Shown here in pieces: positions 8,677-16,595 of a DNA stretch of 64,000 nt (positions are counted from its first letter, which is position 1; each line of letters starts with the position of its first letter). Source of the stretch: Bradyrhizobium betae (GTDB taxonomy: Bacteria; Pseudomonadota; Alphaproteobacteria; Rhizobiales; Xanthobacteraceae); the NCBI RefSeq assembly GCF_004123905.1, contig NZ_MZXW01000017.1, forward strand, positions 124,001-188,000, read 5' to 3'. Below the pieces are notes generated by a model. That model ran no database searches. It saw only the letters and a program-made list of their open reading frames with translations, and was not told the DNA's origin. Both the position numbers and the translations under genes were made by a program.

Positions 8677-9297
8677 ATGACGAACAATACATACGCCGCC
8701 GACCGCACCGCGCTTCTCGTCGTCGACCCCTACAACGACTTCATGAGCGAGGGCGGCAAGCTCTTCAATGCCATCAAGGCAACCGCCGACGCATCAGGGA
8801 TGTTCGGAAACCTCAGGGCTCTTCTGCCAAAAATTCGCGCTGCCGGGATACAGGTCTTCATCGTGCCGCATCATCGCTCACACGCGCACGACTTCGACAA
8901 TTGGCAGCACATCAACATGTTTCAGAAGGCGGGCTTGCCGACCAAGGCGTTCGAAGTTGGAACATGGGGTGGAGAGTTCAACCCGGAGTTCGGGCCCCAG
9001 GAGGGCGACGTGATCATCAAGGAGCATTGGGCTCAAAGCGGCTTCGCCAACACCGATCTCGATCTGCAGCTGAAGCAGCACGGGATCCAGAAGATCATTC
9101 TCGTGGGCCTGATTGCCAATAGCTGTATCGAATCGACCGGTCGCTTCGGCATGGAGCTCGGCTATCACGTCACGCTGGTGAAGGATGCGACGGCGGCCTT
9201 CAGCGCCGAGGGCATGAAGGCAGCGGAAACGAACGGTCCGATGTTCGCTCACGCCATTCTGACCACGAAGGAGCTGCTGGAGCGGCTGCCTTCGTAG
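8677..9297 (+). CDS. Isochorismatase-family cysteine hydrolase with intact triad
   Basis: A 206-residue isochorismatase-fold hydrolase, a paralogue of the one at 5271. The complete triad is visible: D17 in LLVVDPYNDF, K115 in GDVIIKEHW and C150 in IANSCIESTGR. The chosen ATG at 8677 is preceded by ATGAGGACC and gives the same N-terminal length as the paralogue. It lies 40 bases behind the MFS gene and is probably the last gene of the pump operon. In both proteins a GLxxxxCxES pattern surrounds the nucleophile, so they likely act on related substrates, which are unknown. Confidence 0.88.
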   Translation: MTNNTYAADRTALLVVDPYNDFMSEGGKLFNAIKATADASGMFGNLRALLPKIRAAGIQVFIVPHHRSHAHDFDNWQHINMFQKAGLPTKAFEVGTWGGEFNPEFGPQEGDVIIKEHWAQSGFANTDLDLQLKQHGIQKIILVGLIANSCIESTGRFGMELGYHVTLVKDATAAFSAEGMKAAETNGPMFAHAILTTKELLERLPS

Positions 9298-9310
9298 TCA
9301 CGCCGATTTC

Positions 9311-9832
9311 TCACGCCTTGGCGTCGAGGTTGAGCCTGGTGCTCAACTCGTTGACCAGCGAATCCACGAACTGGTTCTGATAGGCCGAGATGCCGTTGAA
9401 ATAGACCGGGCCGCCGGCCTGCACCAGCAGGCCGCCCCCGGAGATCTCGGCGTCCTTGGCGCCACCGGCGGACTTGGTGTCGAGCTGGCCCATGGCATCG
9501 TTGAGCTGGGCAGCGGTCTTGTCGTCCATCTCGCCGTTGGCCTGGAGCGTTGAGAGCAGCGACTGATAGGCACTGCCGAGGTCGGCGCCCGTGCCGGTCT
9601 CGGCGGTCGCGGCGAACGTGCCGTTGGTCTTGCCACTGTAGCTCTTGTAGGTCAGCGTCTCCGTGGTGGTGCCGTCGCTGTTGGCGTGGCTGTCGAGCAT
9701 CAGCTCGAACGCGCTGCCATAGGCGCCCGTCGTCAGCATGTTCGGATCGTTCGGATTCTTGTTCTTGCCCGCACCCGTCTTGTCGGAGCCTGCGGTCCAG
9801 TTCGGCGGGACAGTGTAGCTGACGCTGGTCAC
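9311..9832 (-). CDS. Hypothetical protein, acidic, possibly secreted or cytoplasmic
   Basis: A 173-residue protein I do not recognise. The GTG at 9832 has AGGA eight bases upstream and is a better start than earlier codons, which would read through repeat-like sequence. The protein is rich in Gly, Ala, Thr and Asn, has no membrane span and no clear signal peptide, and shows the segment DKTAAQLNDAMGQLDTKSA and a C-terminal ISAYQNQFVDSLVNELSTRL that may form an amphipathic helix. It is convergent with the hydrolase gene (13 bases between stops). Coding potential is supported by codon usage; function unknown. Confidence 0.65.
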   Translation of the reverse strand: MTSVSYTVPPNWTAGSDKTGAGKNKNPNDPNMLTTGAYGSAFELMLDSHANSDGTTTETLTYKSYSGKTNGTFAATAETGTGADLGSAYQSLLSTLQANGEMDDKTAAQLNDAMGQLDTKSAGGAKDAEISGGGLLVQAGGPVYFNGISAYQNQFVDSLVNELSTRLNLDAKA

Positions 9833-10161
9833 GGCTTCATTCCTGTGGTCATTGCGGGGAGTATTCAGCAATTTATGTGCCAGCGAGGTGTCGTTGATTC
9901 CTATTGCGTTTCCTCGTCGAAGCGACGCGGACTTCGCGCAACGCTGCAAAAAGTGCCCGGCAGTTTGATCCCATCGCAGGCCGGCTGGGTTCGCCCCCAC
10001 AAGCACGACGTCATCCTGAGGTGCGCGCCCTTGCGCGCCTCGAAGGATGGGCCGCGAGCGCCCGTGGCACATCCTTCGAGGCTCCCCACGCGGCGCGTTG
10101 CGCCACGTGGGAAGCGCCTCAGGATGACGTCGGTGGTGTGGTCGGCGCCGTTGCGCGTTTT
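9833..10161. other. Intergenic region with one large palindromic repeat
   Basis: Between the hypothetical gene and the SDR gene. Positions 9833-10006 show no gene; 10007-10133 is a large palindromic repeat described separately. Nothing else is recognisable. Confidence 0.5.
10007..10133. repeat. Large palindromic repeat, CGTCATCCTGAGG family, copy 1
   Basis: Outer arms CGACGTCATCCTGAGG and CCTCAGGATGACGTCG are perfect inverted repeats; nested arms (CTCGAAGGATG / CATCCTTCGAG) and a small inner stem give a multi-branched fold. The same family recurs at 58691-58819. Such elements are abundant between genes of Bradyrhizobium; they may act as mobile miniature elements or transcript stabilisers. 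Confidence 0.8.
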
Positions 10162-11007
10162 TTACATCCCGCTCAAACCGCTGTCCACCGCGAGCGTCTG
10201 CGCTGTCACGTAGACGCTTTCGTCCGACAGGAAGAACAGCACGGCATAGGCGATCTCCCAGGCGGTGGCCTGGCGGCCGAAAGGGATGTGGCTCTTGCCG
10301 CGATTGGGGCGGCCGGCACCGGCCTCGCGGCCGTTGGGGGTGTCGACGAGGCCGGGATAGACGAGGTTGGCGCGGATGCCGCGGCGCGCGCCGAGATGGG
10401 CGATGTTACGCATGAGGCCGCCGAGCGCGGCTTTCGAGGAGTCATACACCGCCATCTGCGATCCCGCTTTCAGCGCAGCGATGGAAGAGATGAAGACGAT
10501 GGCGCCGCCATTGTCGAATTTCGGCATCGCGGCGCGGCAGCACAGCATGGGACCGCGGACGTTGACATCGTAGATCCTGTTCCACTCTTCGGGGCTGACG
10601 GCATCGAGACCGGTCTTGCCGAAGGTGCCGATGTTCAGCACCATGCCGTCGAGGCCGCCCATCGCGCGATGCGCTTCCTCGATCATGCGCTGGACGTCGG
10701 CCTCCGAGGTGACGTCGGCGGCGATGGCGAAGCCTTCACCGCCGTCATCCGTGATGTGCTTGACAGTCTGCTGGGCCGAAGTGCGGTTGAGGTCGGCGAC
10801 TGCCACCTTGGCGCCCTCGCGTGCACACAGAATGCTCATGGCGCGGCCGTTGCCGATCGGATCGGTAGTGGCATCGAACACGCGCTGGCCACCGCCGACG
10901 ATCAGGATGCGACGGCCCTTCAGTCGTCCCCTGCCCGGCGCTTCGCCCAATGACTCAGCGCTCGGCGGGCGGACGCAACGTTCCAGCTTGCTGTCGGTCT
11001 CCGTCAT
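10162..11007 (-). CDS. SDR-family NAD(P)-dependent oxidoreductase
   Basis: A 281-residue short-chain dehydrogenase. The cofactor motif is an extended variant (ILIVGGGQRVFDATTDPIGN) rather than the plain TGxxxGxG; a LNIG segment stands in for the usual NNAG, Ser sits in VFISSIAAL and the YxxxK pair in AVYDSSKAAL. The C-terminus has FFLSDESVYVTAQTLAVDSG, as in FabG-like SDRs. It is the third gene of a minus-strand operon after the TetR and carboxymuconolactone-decarboxylase-like genes (9-base gap), suggesting a role in a small regulated catabolic pathway. Substrate unknown. Confidence 0.9.
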   Translation of the reverse strand: MTETDSKLERCVRPPSAESLGEAPGRGRLKGRRILIVGGGQRVFDATTDPIGNGRAMSILCAREGAKVAVADLNRTSAQQTVKHITDDGGEGFAIAADVTSEADVQRMIEEAHRAMGGLDGMVLNIGTFGKTGLDAVSPEEWNRIYDVNVRGPMLCCRAAMPKFDNGGAIVFISSIAALKAGSQMAVYDSSKAALGGLMRNIAHLGARRGIRANLVYPGLVDTPNGREAGAGRPNRGKSHIPFGRQATAWEIAYAVLFFLSDESVYVTAQTLAVDSGLSGM

Positions 11008-11016
11008 CTCAGCCGC

Positions 11017-11568
11017 CTATTTCTTGCCGCCGTCATAGACCTTCATGCCGGCCGCGGGATCGAGATCGGTTTCGGTCGCCTCGGTGACGCGCGCCATCAT
11101 CATGTAGAAGCCGAGGGCGACGATGGATTCGACGATCTCCTGATCGCTGAAATGTTTTCGCGCGGCGGCGAAGATGGCGTCGGGAACGCGGACGTTCTCG
11201 ACCACCTCGCGGCCGAACTCCAGCAGCGCGCACTCGGCTTCGCTCAACGCGGTGGAGTCGTACTCGCCACGCTCGACCGCATCGATCTGGCCTTGCGTGC
11301 AGCCGACGCCTAGGGCGATCGGCACATGCTGGCGCCATTCATAGGCGCCGCCTTCGAGCTGGGCAGCCTGCAAGATCAACAGCTCGCGATTGACAGCGCT
11401 CAGCTTCTGCTTGTGCAGGATCGAATTGCCGAGCCGCATCGCCGGGATCATGTTGGCCTCAGCGTGGGCCATCATGCGAAAGATGTTGAGCTTGACCGGC
11501 ATGCGGTCGAACGAGGCGCGGATGTCGCCGCTCGTCGTCTCCGGATCAATCAGGGGCAGCCTTGCCAC
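11017..11568 (-). CDS. Carboxymuconolactone decarboxylase (CMD/AhpD-fold) family protein
   Basis: A 183-residue all-helical CMD-family protein. The segments LNIFRMMAHAEANMIPAMRL, KLSAVNRELLILQAA and EYEWRQHVPIA-like (read as AYEWRQHV) are typical. The usual CxxC redox pair of AhpD is absent, so it resembles the decarboxylase or unknown branch. The GTG at 11568 follows AAGGGAG and overlaps the end of the TetR gene by 23 bases, giving translational coupling; the longer frame would overlap it further. Probably cotranscribed with the downstream SDR gene. Confidence 0.87.
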   Translation of the reverse strand: MARLPLIDPETTSGDIRASFDRMPVKLNIFRMMAHAEANMIPAMRLGNSILHKQKLSAVNRELLILQAAQLEGGAYEWRQHVPIALGVGCTQGQIDAVERGEYDSTALSEAECALLEFGREVVENVRVPDAIFAAARKHFSDQEIVESIVALGFYMMMARVTEATETDLDPAAGMKVYDGGKK

Positions 11569-12244
11569 GCGTTTCTCCCTTGGGTTTTCGTTTCTTGTTG
11601 GCGTCGTCGTTGCCTGCCGCAATCAGCGACAGGAAGAAGGCAAGATAGCGGTCGATCGCCTCGATCACTTTTGCTCGCGGCGAGGGCGTAGCGCCCATCA
11701 CGTAGTGTTCGAGGCGGATGTAGATCAGGCCGGCCGCGAACAGCCGCGCAGTCTCGCGCGCATCAGGCGTCGAGACGAGGCCAGCGAGCGCAAAACCGCG
11801 AAAGTAGTCCGTCATCATGCTCTGCTCGCGCGCGTAAAAATGGTCGGCGAATTTGGCGCGAATACCGGGCACGCGGTTACGCTCCGCGGTAATGACCTTC
11901 TGGAACTGGTGCTCGCGCGGGTCGGACCATTGTTCGACGAGATCCAACGCAAACTGCCGGCAGAATGCGGCGGGCTGGCGCGCGAGTTGCTTGTAGCGTG
12001 GCTCCTCCAGCCGGCTCGCCGAGCTGGCCGGACCGTGCTCGCTGACGATCGCTTCCAGGATCGCGGCCTTGCCGGAGAAGTGGTTGTAGAGGCTGCTTTC
12101 GCGGACGCCGACGCGGCGCGCCAGCTCGCGCATGGAGGCGCCGCCATAGCCGCTCTGCGCAAACAGGTTCAGCGCCTCGCTCAGGATCCGCTCGCGGGTC
12201 GTGGGCGCAGCCGCTTCCGCAGCGCTGGAAGTGTGGACAACCAT
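11546..12244 (-). CDS. TetR-family transcriptional regulator
   Basis: A 232-residue TetR protein. The N-terminal helix-turn-helix is MRELARRVGVRESSLYNHFS (about residues 38-57). The C-terminal ligand domain is unassigned and ends in a lysine-rich tail (ANKKRKPKG). It is the first gene of a minus-strand operon with the CMD-like and SDR genes and is divergent from a tricarboxylate-type binding-protein gene. A near-perfect 30-bp palindrome lies six bases upstream of its start codon, so it probably represses both directions. Confidence 0.9.
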   Translation of the reverse strand: MVVHTSSAAEAAAPTTRERILSEALNLFAQSGYGGASMRELARRVGVRESSLYNHFSGKAAILEAIVSEHGPASSASRLEEPRYKQLARQPAAFCRQFALDLVEQWSDPREHQFQKVITAERNRVPGIRAKFADHFYAREQSMMTDYFRGFALAGLVSTPDARETARLFAAGLIYIRLEHYVMGATPSPRAKVIEAIDRYLAFFLSLIAAGNDDANKKRKPKGETRGKAAPD

Positions 12245-12249
12245 GACGG

Positions 12250-12279
12250 TTGACTAACGAACGATCGTTCGCTAGTCAA
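12250..12279. promoter_or_regulatory. 30-bp palindrome, likely TetR operator
   Basis: Arms begin TTGACTA and end TAGTCAA around a GAACGATCGTTC core; only one base pair of the fifteen is mismatched (A at 12258 side against C near 12272). GAACGATCGTTC-type cores are common in TetR operators. It sits 6 bases from the TetR start codon and 59 bases before the binding-protein ATG, so one bound dimer pair could block both promoters. Confidence 0.75.
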
Positions 12280-12337
12280 CCGGACGCATTCAACTCCGCG
12301 CGTTCGAGACGTGGAGAGTAATCAGGGAGACGACGTC

Positions 12338-13345
12338 ATGGCGCGCTTCGCTCAGCTTTTGCCCCCGCGGCGAGCCATCCTGAAGCTGCGCATCGTCGCA
12401 TTCTCGCTGCTTGCCGTGTCGGCGGCCCTGCCGGCGCGAGCAGAAGATCCCGCCGCCTATCCCACGCACAGGATCAGGATGCTGCTGCCTTACGCGGCCG
12501 GCGGTGGCGGCGACGTGGTCGGCCGACTGCTCGCCGACAAGATGGGCAAGACGCTCGGGCAGAGCATCTATATCGAGAACCACACCGGTGCGGCCGGAAC
12601 GCTCGGCACGCAGATGGTCGCGACCTCGCCGAATGACGGCTACACCATCACCGTCGGCGGCATGACCACGCATGTGCTGGCCCCCGCAATCTATCCAAAG
12701 CTGCCCTACGATTCGATCAAGGATTTTACGACGATTGGGCGCGTCGGCGTCTCCGCGATCATTCTGGTAGCGACCAAGGATTTTGCCGCCAACGACATCA
12801 AGGGCCTGATTGCGCTCGCCAAGAAGGGCGAGGCGATTCAATACGGAAGCTGGGGCGTCGGCTCGACCGGGCAGTTCTGCGCCGAAATCCTGATGCAGCA
12901 GACCGGCATCAAGATGGAGCATGTGCCGTTCAACGGCATTGCGAAGCTCGCCGGCGATCTGCTCGGCGGTCACATCTCGCTGGCGACGCTCGACGTGGCG
13001 ACTGCAACGCCGCTGGTGAAGGACGGCTCGATCAAGGCGCTGGCCGCCTGTGGCGAACGCTCGCCGAGCCTGCCAGATGTCGCGAGCTACAAGGAACAGG
13101 GCGTGGCATTCGACCGCAGCCTGTCCTGGGCGATGTATGCACCCGCCGGCCTCGCGCCGCCGATCGCGCAAAAACTGTCGGCGGCGCTGAAGGACGCGCT
13201 CGGCGATGCCGCGGTGAAAGAGAAGCTCTTGGGGCTCGGCATCACGCCGCAATTCGTGCCGGGCGACGAGCAGCGCGACATCAACGCGCGCGACATCGCA
13301 GCCTGGAAGCAGGTTGCCAAGGACGCAAGCATCGAGGTCAAGTGA
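12338..13345 (+). CDS. Tripartite tricarboxylate-type (Bug/TctC) substrate-binding protein
   Basis: Periplasmic binding protein (335 aa) of the Bug family. The ATG at 12338 follows CAGGGAGACGA; a signal peptide of about 35 residues ends PARA. Family landmarks are IRMLLPYAAGGGGDVVGRLL, ENHTGAAGTLGTQMVA and LPYDSIKDFTTIGRVG. No TctA/TctB membrane genes are nearby, so it is one of the many orphan Bug proteins, serving a transporter elsewhere or acting as a sensor. It is divergent from the TetR operon and followed by a VOC gene 25 bases later. Confidence 0.9.
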   Translation: MARFAQLLPPRRAILKLRIVAFSLLAVSAALPARAEDPAAYPTHRIRMLLPYAAGGGGDVVGRLLADKMGKTLGQSIYIENHTGAAGTLGTQMVATSPNDGYTITVGGMTTHVLAPAIYPKLPYDSIKDFTTIGRVGVSAIILVATKDFAANDIKGLIALAKKGEAIQYGSWGVGSTGQFCAEILMQQTGIKMEHVPFNGIAKLAGDLLGGHISLATLDVATATPLVKDGSIKALAACGERSPSLPDVASYKEQGVAFDRSLSWAMYAPAGLAPPIAQKLSAALKDALGDAAVKEKLLGLGITPQFVPGDEQRDINARDIAAWKQVAKDASIEVK

Positions 13346-13370
13346 CCAAGGCAACGAGAGGAGCGCGCGC

Positions 13371-13907
13371 ATGAGCCGCATCTTCGGCGCGGTGCGCCAG
13401 AACGGATATGTGGTCCGGGACATTCACGCCGCGATGACGCACTGGATCGAGGTGATGGGCGTCGGGCCCTGGTACTACATGGACCGCGTCAAGACCGACT
13501 GGTTCCGACATCGCGGCCAGGATTCCGCCGTCGAGATGAGTATTGCGCTGGCCAATTCCGGCGATCTCCAGATCGAACTGATCCAGCAGCGCAACGATGC
13601 GCCCTCGTTGTACAGGGAGTTTCTGGACGCCGGCCATGAAGGCCTCCAGCACATGTCGTATTGGAGCAACGATTACCAGACGCTCTACGACAAGGCGCTC
13701 GGGCTCGGCTACAAGGTCGGCCACGAGGGCCAGATCGGCGGCGACAAGGGGCGCTTTGCCTATTTCAACACGCAGGCGCATCCGGGAACCATCGTAGAGA
13801 TATCCGACATAAGTGGCACCAAGGGGCCGTTCTTCGAAAAAGTCCGGCAGGCGGCGCTGAAATGGGACGGCACGCGACCGATCCGCGAGGTCGGTGCGAA
13901 GGCGTAG
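13371..13907 (+). CDS. VOC (glyoxalase/bleomycin-resistance fold) family protein
   Basis: A 178-residue VOC protein starting at an ATG preceded by GAGAGGAG. The beta-alpha-beta-beta-beta pattern is visible twice: QNGYVVRDIHAAMTHWIEVM, then QIELIQQ, and GLQHMSYWSND, later GTIVEISDISG. His and Glu residues at the metal-site positions (H95-like in LQHMSY, E in TIVEIS) suggest a metal enzyme of the methylmalonyl-CoA-epimerase or dioxygenase-like type. Cotranscription with the Bug gene is likely. The reaction is unknown. Confidence 0.85.
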   Translation: MSRIFGAVRQNGYVVRDIHAAMTHWIEVMGVGPWYYMDRVKTDWFRHRGQDSAVEMSIALANSGDLQIELIQQRNDAPSLYREFLDAGHEGLQHMSYWSNDYQTLYDKALGLGYKVGHEGQIGGDKGRFAYFNTQAHPGTIVEISDISGTKGPFFEKVRQAALKWDGTRPIREVGAKA

Positions 13908-13939
13908 GACCGGCGTTGGGCGCGCTGAAGCTTCCGCAG

Positions 13940-14025
13940 CGTCATGGCCGGGCTTGTCCCGGCCATCCACGTGTTTCTCTGTAGCACAGAGAACGTGGAT
14001 GCCCGGGACAAGCCCGGGCATGACG
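13940..14025. repeat. Palindromic repeat, CGTCATGGCCGGGCTTGTCC family, copy 1
   Basis: Long inverted repeat whose arms (CGTCATGnCCGGGCTTGTCC and complement, plus ATCCACGT / ACGTGGAT) pair along about 37 bases. The same family occurs at 51279-51359. It follows the VOC gene and could terminate its transcript. Confidence 0.82.
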
Positions 14026-14131
14026 ACTGGGTCACCGGCCGGACTCGCCGGACGAAACCAAATAGAATTTGTATTGCGGCCCCGGTCGGATATTCTTGCC
14101 GACATTTCCAGATCCCGGCTTGGGGGCCGTG

Positions 14132-16441
14132 ATGAAGTTCATTTATCTCTTTGTTTTCAGCGCGCTGGCGCTCGCCTTCCAGCCGGCTGCGGCCTTTGCC
14201 GACCAGCGCATGGCGCTGGTGATGGGCAATTCGGCCTATCAGCGCGCGCCCAGGCTCGCCAACGCCACCAACGATGCCAACCTTCTGGTCGAGACTTTCA
14301 AGAAGGCCGGCTTCACGGTCGTCGATGCTCGCAACGACCTGTCCGCCCAGGAGATGCGGCGCACGCTGCGGGATTTCGGTGCCAAGGCCCGCAGCGCTGA
14401 TATCGCCGTCGTCTATTACGCCGGGCACGGCATCGAGATCGACGGCAACAACTACATCGTGCCGGTCGACGCCCAACTCGAGAACGACACTGACGTCTAT
14501 GACGAGACCATCGGGCTCGATCGCATTCTCGTCGCCATCGAGCCGGCGAAGCGGCTGCGCCTCGTCATCCTCGATGCCTGCCGCGACAATCCGTTTTCGA
14601 AAAACATGAAGCGCACGATGGCGTCGCGGGCGGTTGCACGCGGCCTTGCCAAGGTCGAGCCGTCGAGCCCGAACACGCTTGTTGCCTTTGCCGCCAAGGC
14701 CGGCCTCACCGCGCTCGATGGCGACGGCAAGAACAGCCCGTTCGCGACCGCGCTGGCGCATCATCTTGCGACGCCGGGCCTCGATCTGCGCAAGGCGTTC
14801 GGCTATGTCCGCGACGAGGTGCTGCAGGCCACGACCAACAAACAGGAGCCCTTCATCTACGGCTCGCTCGGCGGTGACGATGTCATGCTGGCGCCGGCAC
14901 TGGCACCTGCTGCTCCGCCGCCTGCACCCGCAGCATCCACCGACGCCAGCGCATCGCGCGACTACGAATTTTCCGAGCGCGTCGGCACGTTGGAAGCCTG
15001 GGATCTCTACATCGCCGCGCATCCGAGCGGGTTTTATACCGATCTTGCAAAGGTTCAGCGCAACAAGCTCGCAGCCGCCAGCCCTGCCCCGGCGCCGGCC
15101 GCAGTCACGATTGAAACGAAGATGGTGCAGACGACACCCGTCCTGCCGCCGCAGCCGGAGGCAACAAAGCCCGTTGCCGCACCGAAGCTCGCGGCCGTTC
15201 CAGCGACCGTCGCGCCGCTCGCGCTCACCGCTCCGCCGGTAACAGAGACGAAGAGCGTCGCTGCCGTCCCGTCGTCGAGCTGCACCACACGGATCGCACG
15301 GCGCGGCAGTGACGCCGTCGGCGGTCCCTTCATCCCGGTCTCGATCAAGCCGAATGTCGAGGGTGCAAGCGTCCGCACCATCGCCGTCTCGCCCAACGGA
15401 AGGGAGATCGCCACCGCCGGCGACGACGGCGTGATCCGGCTCTGGGATGCGTCCTCGTTCCGGCAAACGCGCGTGCTGCGCGGACATGCCGGCGCGGTCT
15501 ATGCGCTCGACTACTGGGCCGACAGCACGCTGCTCGCCTCCGCCGGTTGGGACGGCAAGGTCAAGGTGTGGGATCTCAGGAGCGACGGCCAGAGCCTGAC
15601 GTTCGATGCGGGCGCAAAGCAGTTCGCGGTCGCCTTTGCGCCGGAGCCATCGCTGAAATATTTGGCGTCGGCCGGCGAGGACGGTGTCGTGCGGATCTGG
15701 AATCTCGGCACGCGCGAGCTCGCCAAGAGCAAGCTCGATCACCAGAGCCCCGATCCCGCACGCGCGGCAGTGCGCTCGCTGAGCTACGCACCATCAGGCT
15801 CGGGCGAGTTCGTCTCGGCCGGTTACGACGGCAAGATCAGGTTCTACCGCACCAGCGGCGCAATCGACGCGAAGGATGCCTACGGCCGCAAGGCGCTTCG
15901 CGTCGCCTATTCGCCCGACGGCACGCGCGTGGTTACCGCCGGCTCCGATGCCGAGCTCGGCGCGGCCAAAGTGTGGGACGCAAGAAGCGGCAACGCGCGC
16001 CTCCTCGCGGGACATCGCGACTATGTCGTGTCGGCGAGCTGGTCGGCAGACAGCAAGCGCATCGTCACCGGTGGCGGCGGGCACGACAAATCGGTCAATC
16101 TGTGGGACGCCGACAGTGGCCGGCTGCTCGCAAGTTTTGCGGGCCATCAGGAAGATATCGAGGCGGTCGCGTTCTTTCCTGGCGGAACGCGGCTGATCTC
16201 GGCGAGCGAGGACAAGACCATCAAGGTCTGGGATATCGCCGAGCGGCGCCTGCTCCTGACCGCCATCGGCTTCGGTGACGACGGTTTTGTCAGCTACACG
16301 CCCGAGGGCTGTTACGCCGGATCGAGCGGCGTCGAGAGCCGGCTCAGCATCTCCAACGGCAGCCGCTACGAGCCGATGTCGATGGAGGCCCGCAAGGCGA
16401 TGCAGGAACCGGCGGGGTTCACGTCGCTGTTGGCGCGCTAA
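14132..16441 (+). CDS. Secreted caspase-like (peptidase C14) protein with C-terminal WD40 propeller
   Basis: A 769-residue exported protein. The ATG at 14132 gives a signal peptide (about residues 1-23, ending AAAFA). Residues 24-255 form a caspase/metacaspase-like domain: the His of the catalytic dyad is H99 in VVYYAGHGIEIDG and the Cys is C150 in LVILDACRDNPF. A linker with a DYEFSERVGTLEAWDLYIAAH motif and Ala/Pro-rich stretches covers 255-400. From about 410 to 735 there are six or seven WD40 blades (for example VIRLWDAS, VKVWDLRS, VRIWNLGT, VNLWDADS, IKVWDIAE). A periplasmic protease scaffolded by a propeller is a reasonable reading; its target is unknown. It stands alone between repeats. 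Confidence 0.92.
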   Translation: MKFIYLFVFSALALAFQPAAAFADQRMALVMGNSAYQRAPRLANATNDANLLVETFKKAGFTVVDARNDLSAQEMRRTLRDFGAKARSADIAVVYYAGHGIEIDGNNYIVPVDAQLENDTDVYDETIGLDRILVAIEPAKRLRLVILDACRDNPFSKNMKRTMASRAVARGLAKVEPSSPNTLVAFAAKAGLTALDGDGKNSPFATALAHHLATPGLDLRKAFGYVRDEVLQATTNKQEPFIYGSLGGDDVMLAPALAPAAPPPAPAASTDASASRDYEFSERVGTLEAWDLYIAAHPSGFYTDLAKVQRNKLAAASPAPAPAAVTIETKMVQTTPVLPPQPEATKPVAAPKLAAVPATVAPLALTAPPVTETKSVAAVPSSSCTTRIARRGSDAVGGPFIPVSIKPNVEGASVRTIAVSPNGREIATAGDDGVIRLWDASSFRQTRVLRGHAGAVYALDYWADSTLLASAGWDGKVKVWDLRSDGQSLTFDAGAKQFAVAFAPEPSLKYLASAGEDGVVRIWNLGTRELAKSKLDHQSPDPARAAVRSLSYAPSGSGEFVSAGYDGKIRFYRTSGAIDAKDAYGRKALRVAYSPDGTRVVTAGSDAELGAAKVWDARSGNARLLAGHRDYVVSASWSADSKRIVTGGGGHDKSVNLWDADSGRLLASFAGHQEDIEAVAFFPGGTRLISASEDKTIKVWDIAERRLLLTAIGFGDDGFVSYTPEGCYAGSSGVESRLSISNGSRYEPMSMEARKAMQEPAGFTSLLAR

Positions 16442-16540
16442 AGCGCGATGAGATTGGGATGAATCGTCATCGCGCTTTAGGTTGTTGTTCGCGCATGATC
16501 TTTTCGGAAAACCGCTTCGCACTTTTCCGGATCATGCTTT
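16440..16540. repeat. Tandem pair of palindromic repeats after the caspase gene
   Basis: First hairpin 16440-16478 has a perfect 12-base stem (AAAGCGCGATGA / TCATCGCGCTTT) and overlaps the TAA stop of the caspase gene. Second element 16493-16540 has arms GCATGATC / GATCATGC around a TTTTCGGAAAACCG core and belongs to the same family as 2387-2433. Likely also works as a terminator. Confidence 0.78.
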
Positions 16541-16595
16541 AGCCGGCGATCTGTGGTAACATGGGCCTCGTGTCCGAACCTTCAGCGAGGCAAAC

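Noticed and set aside
13760..15742. 660-codon minus-strand frame over the VOC and caspase genes
   Set aside because: Crosses a palindromic repeat and two well-supported plus-strand genes; composition typical of an antisense shadow.
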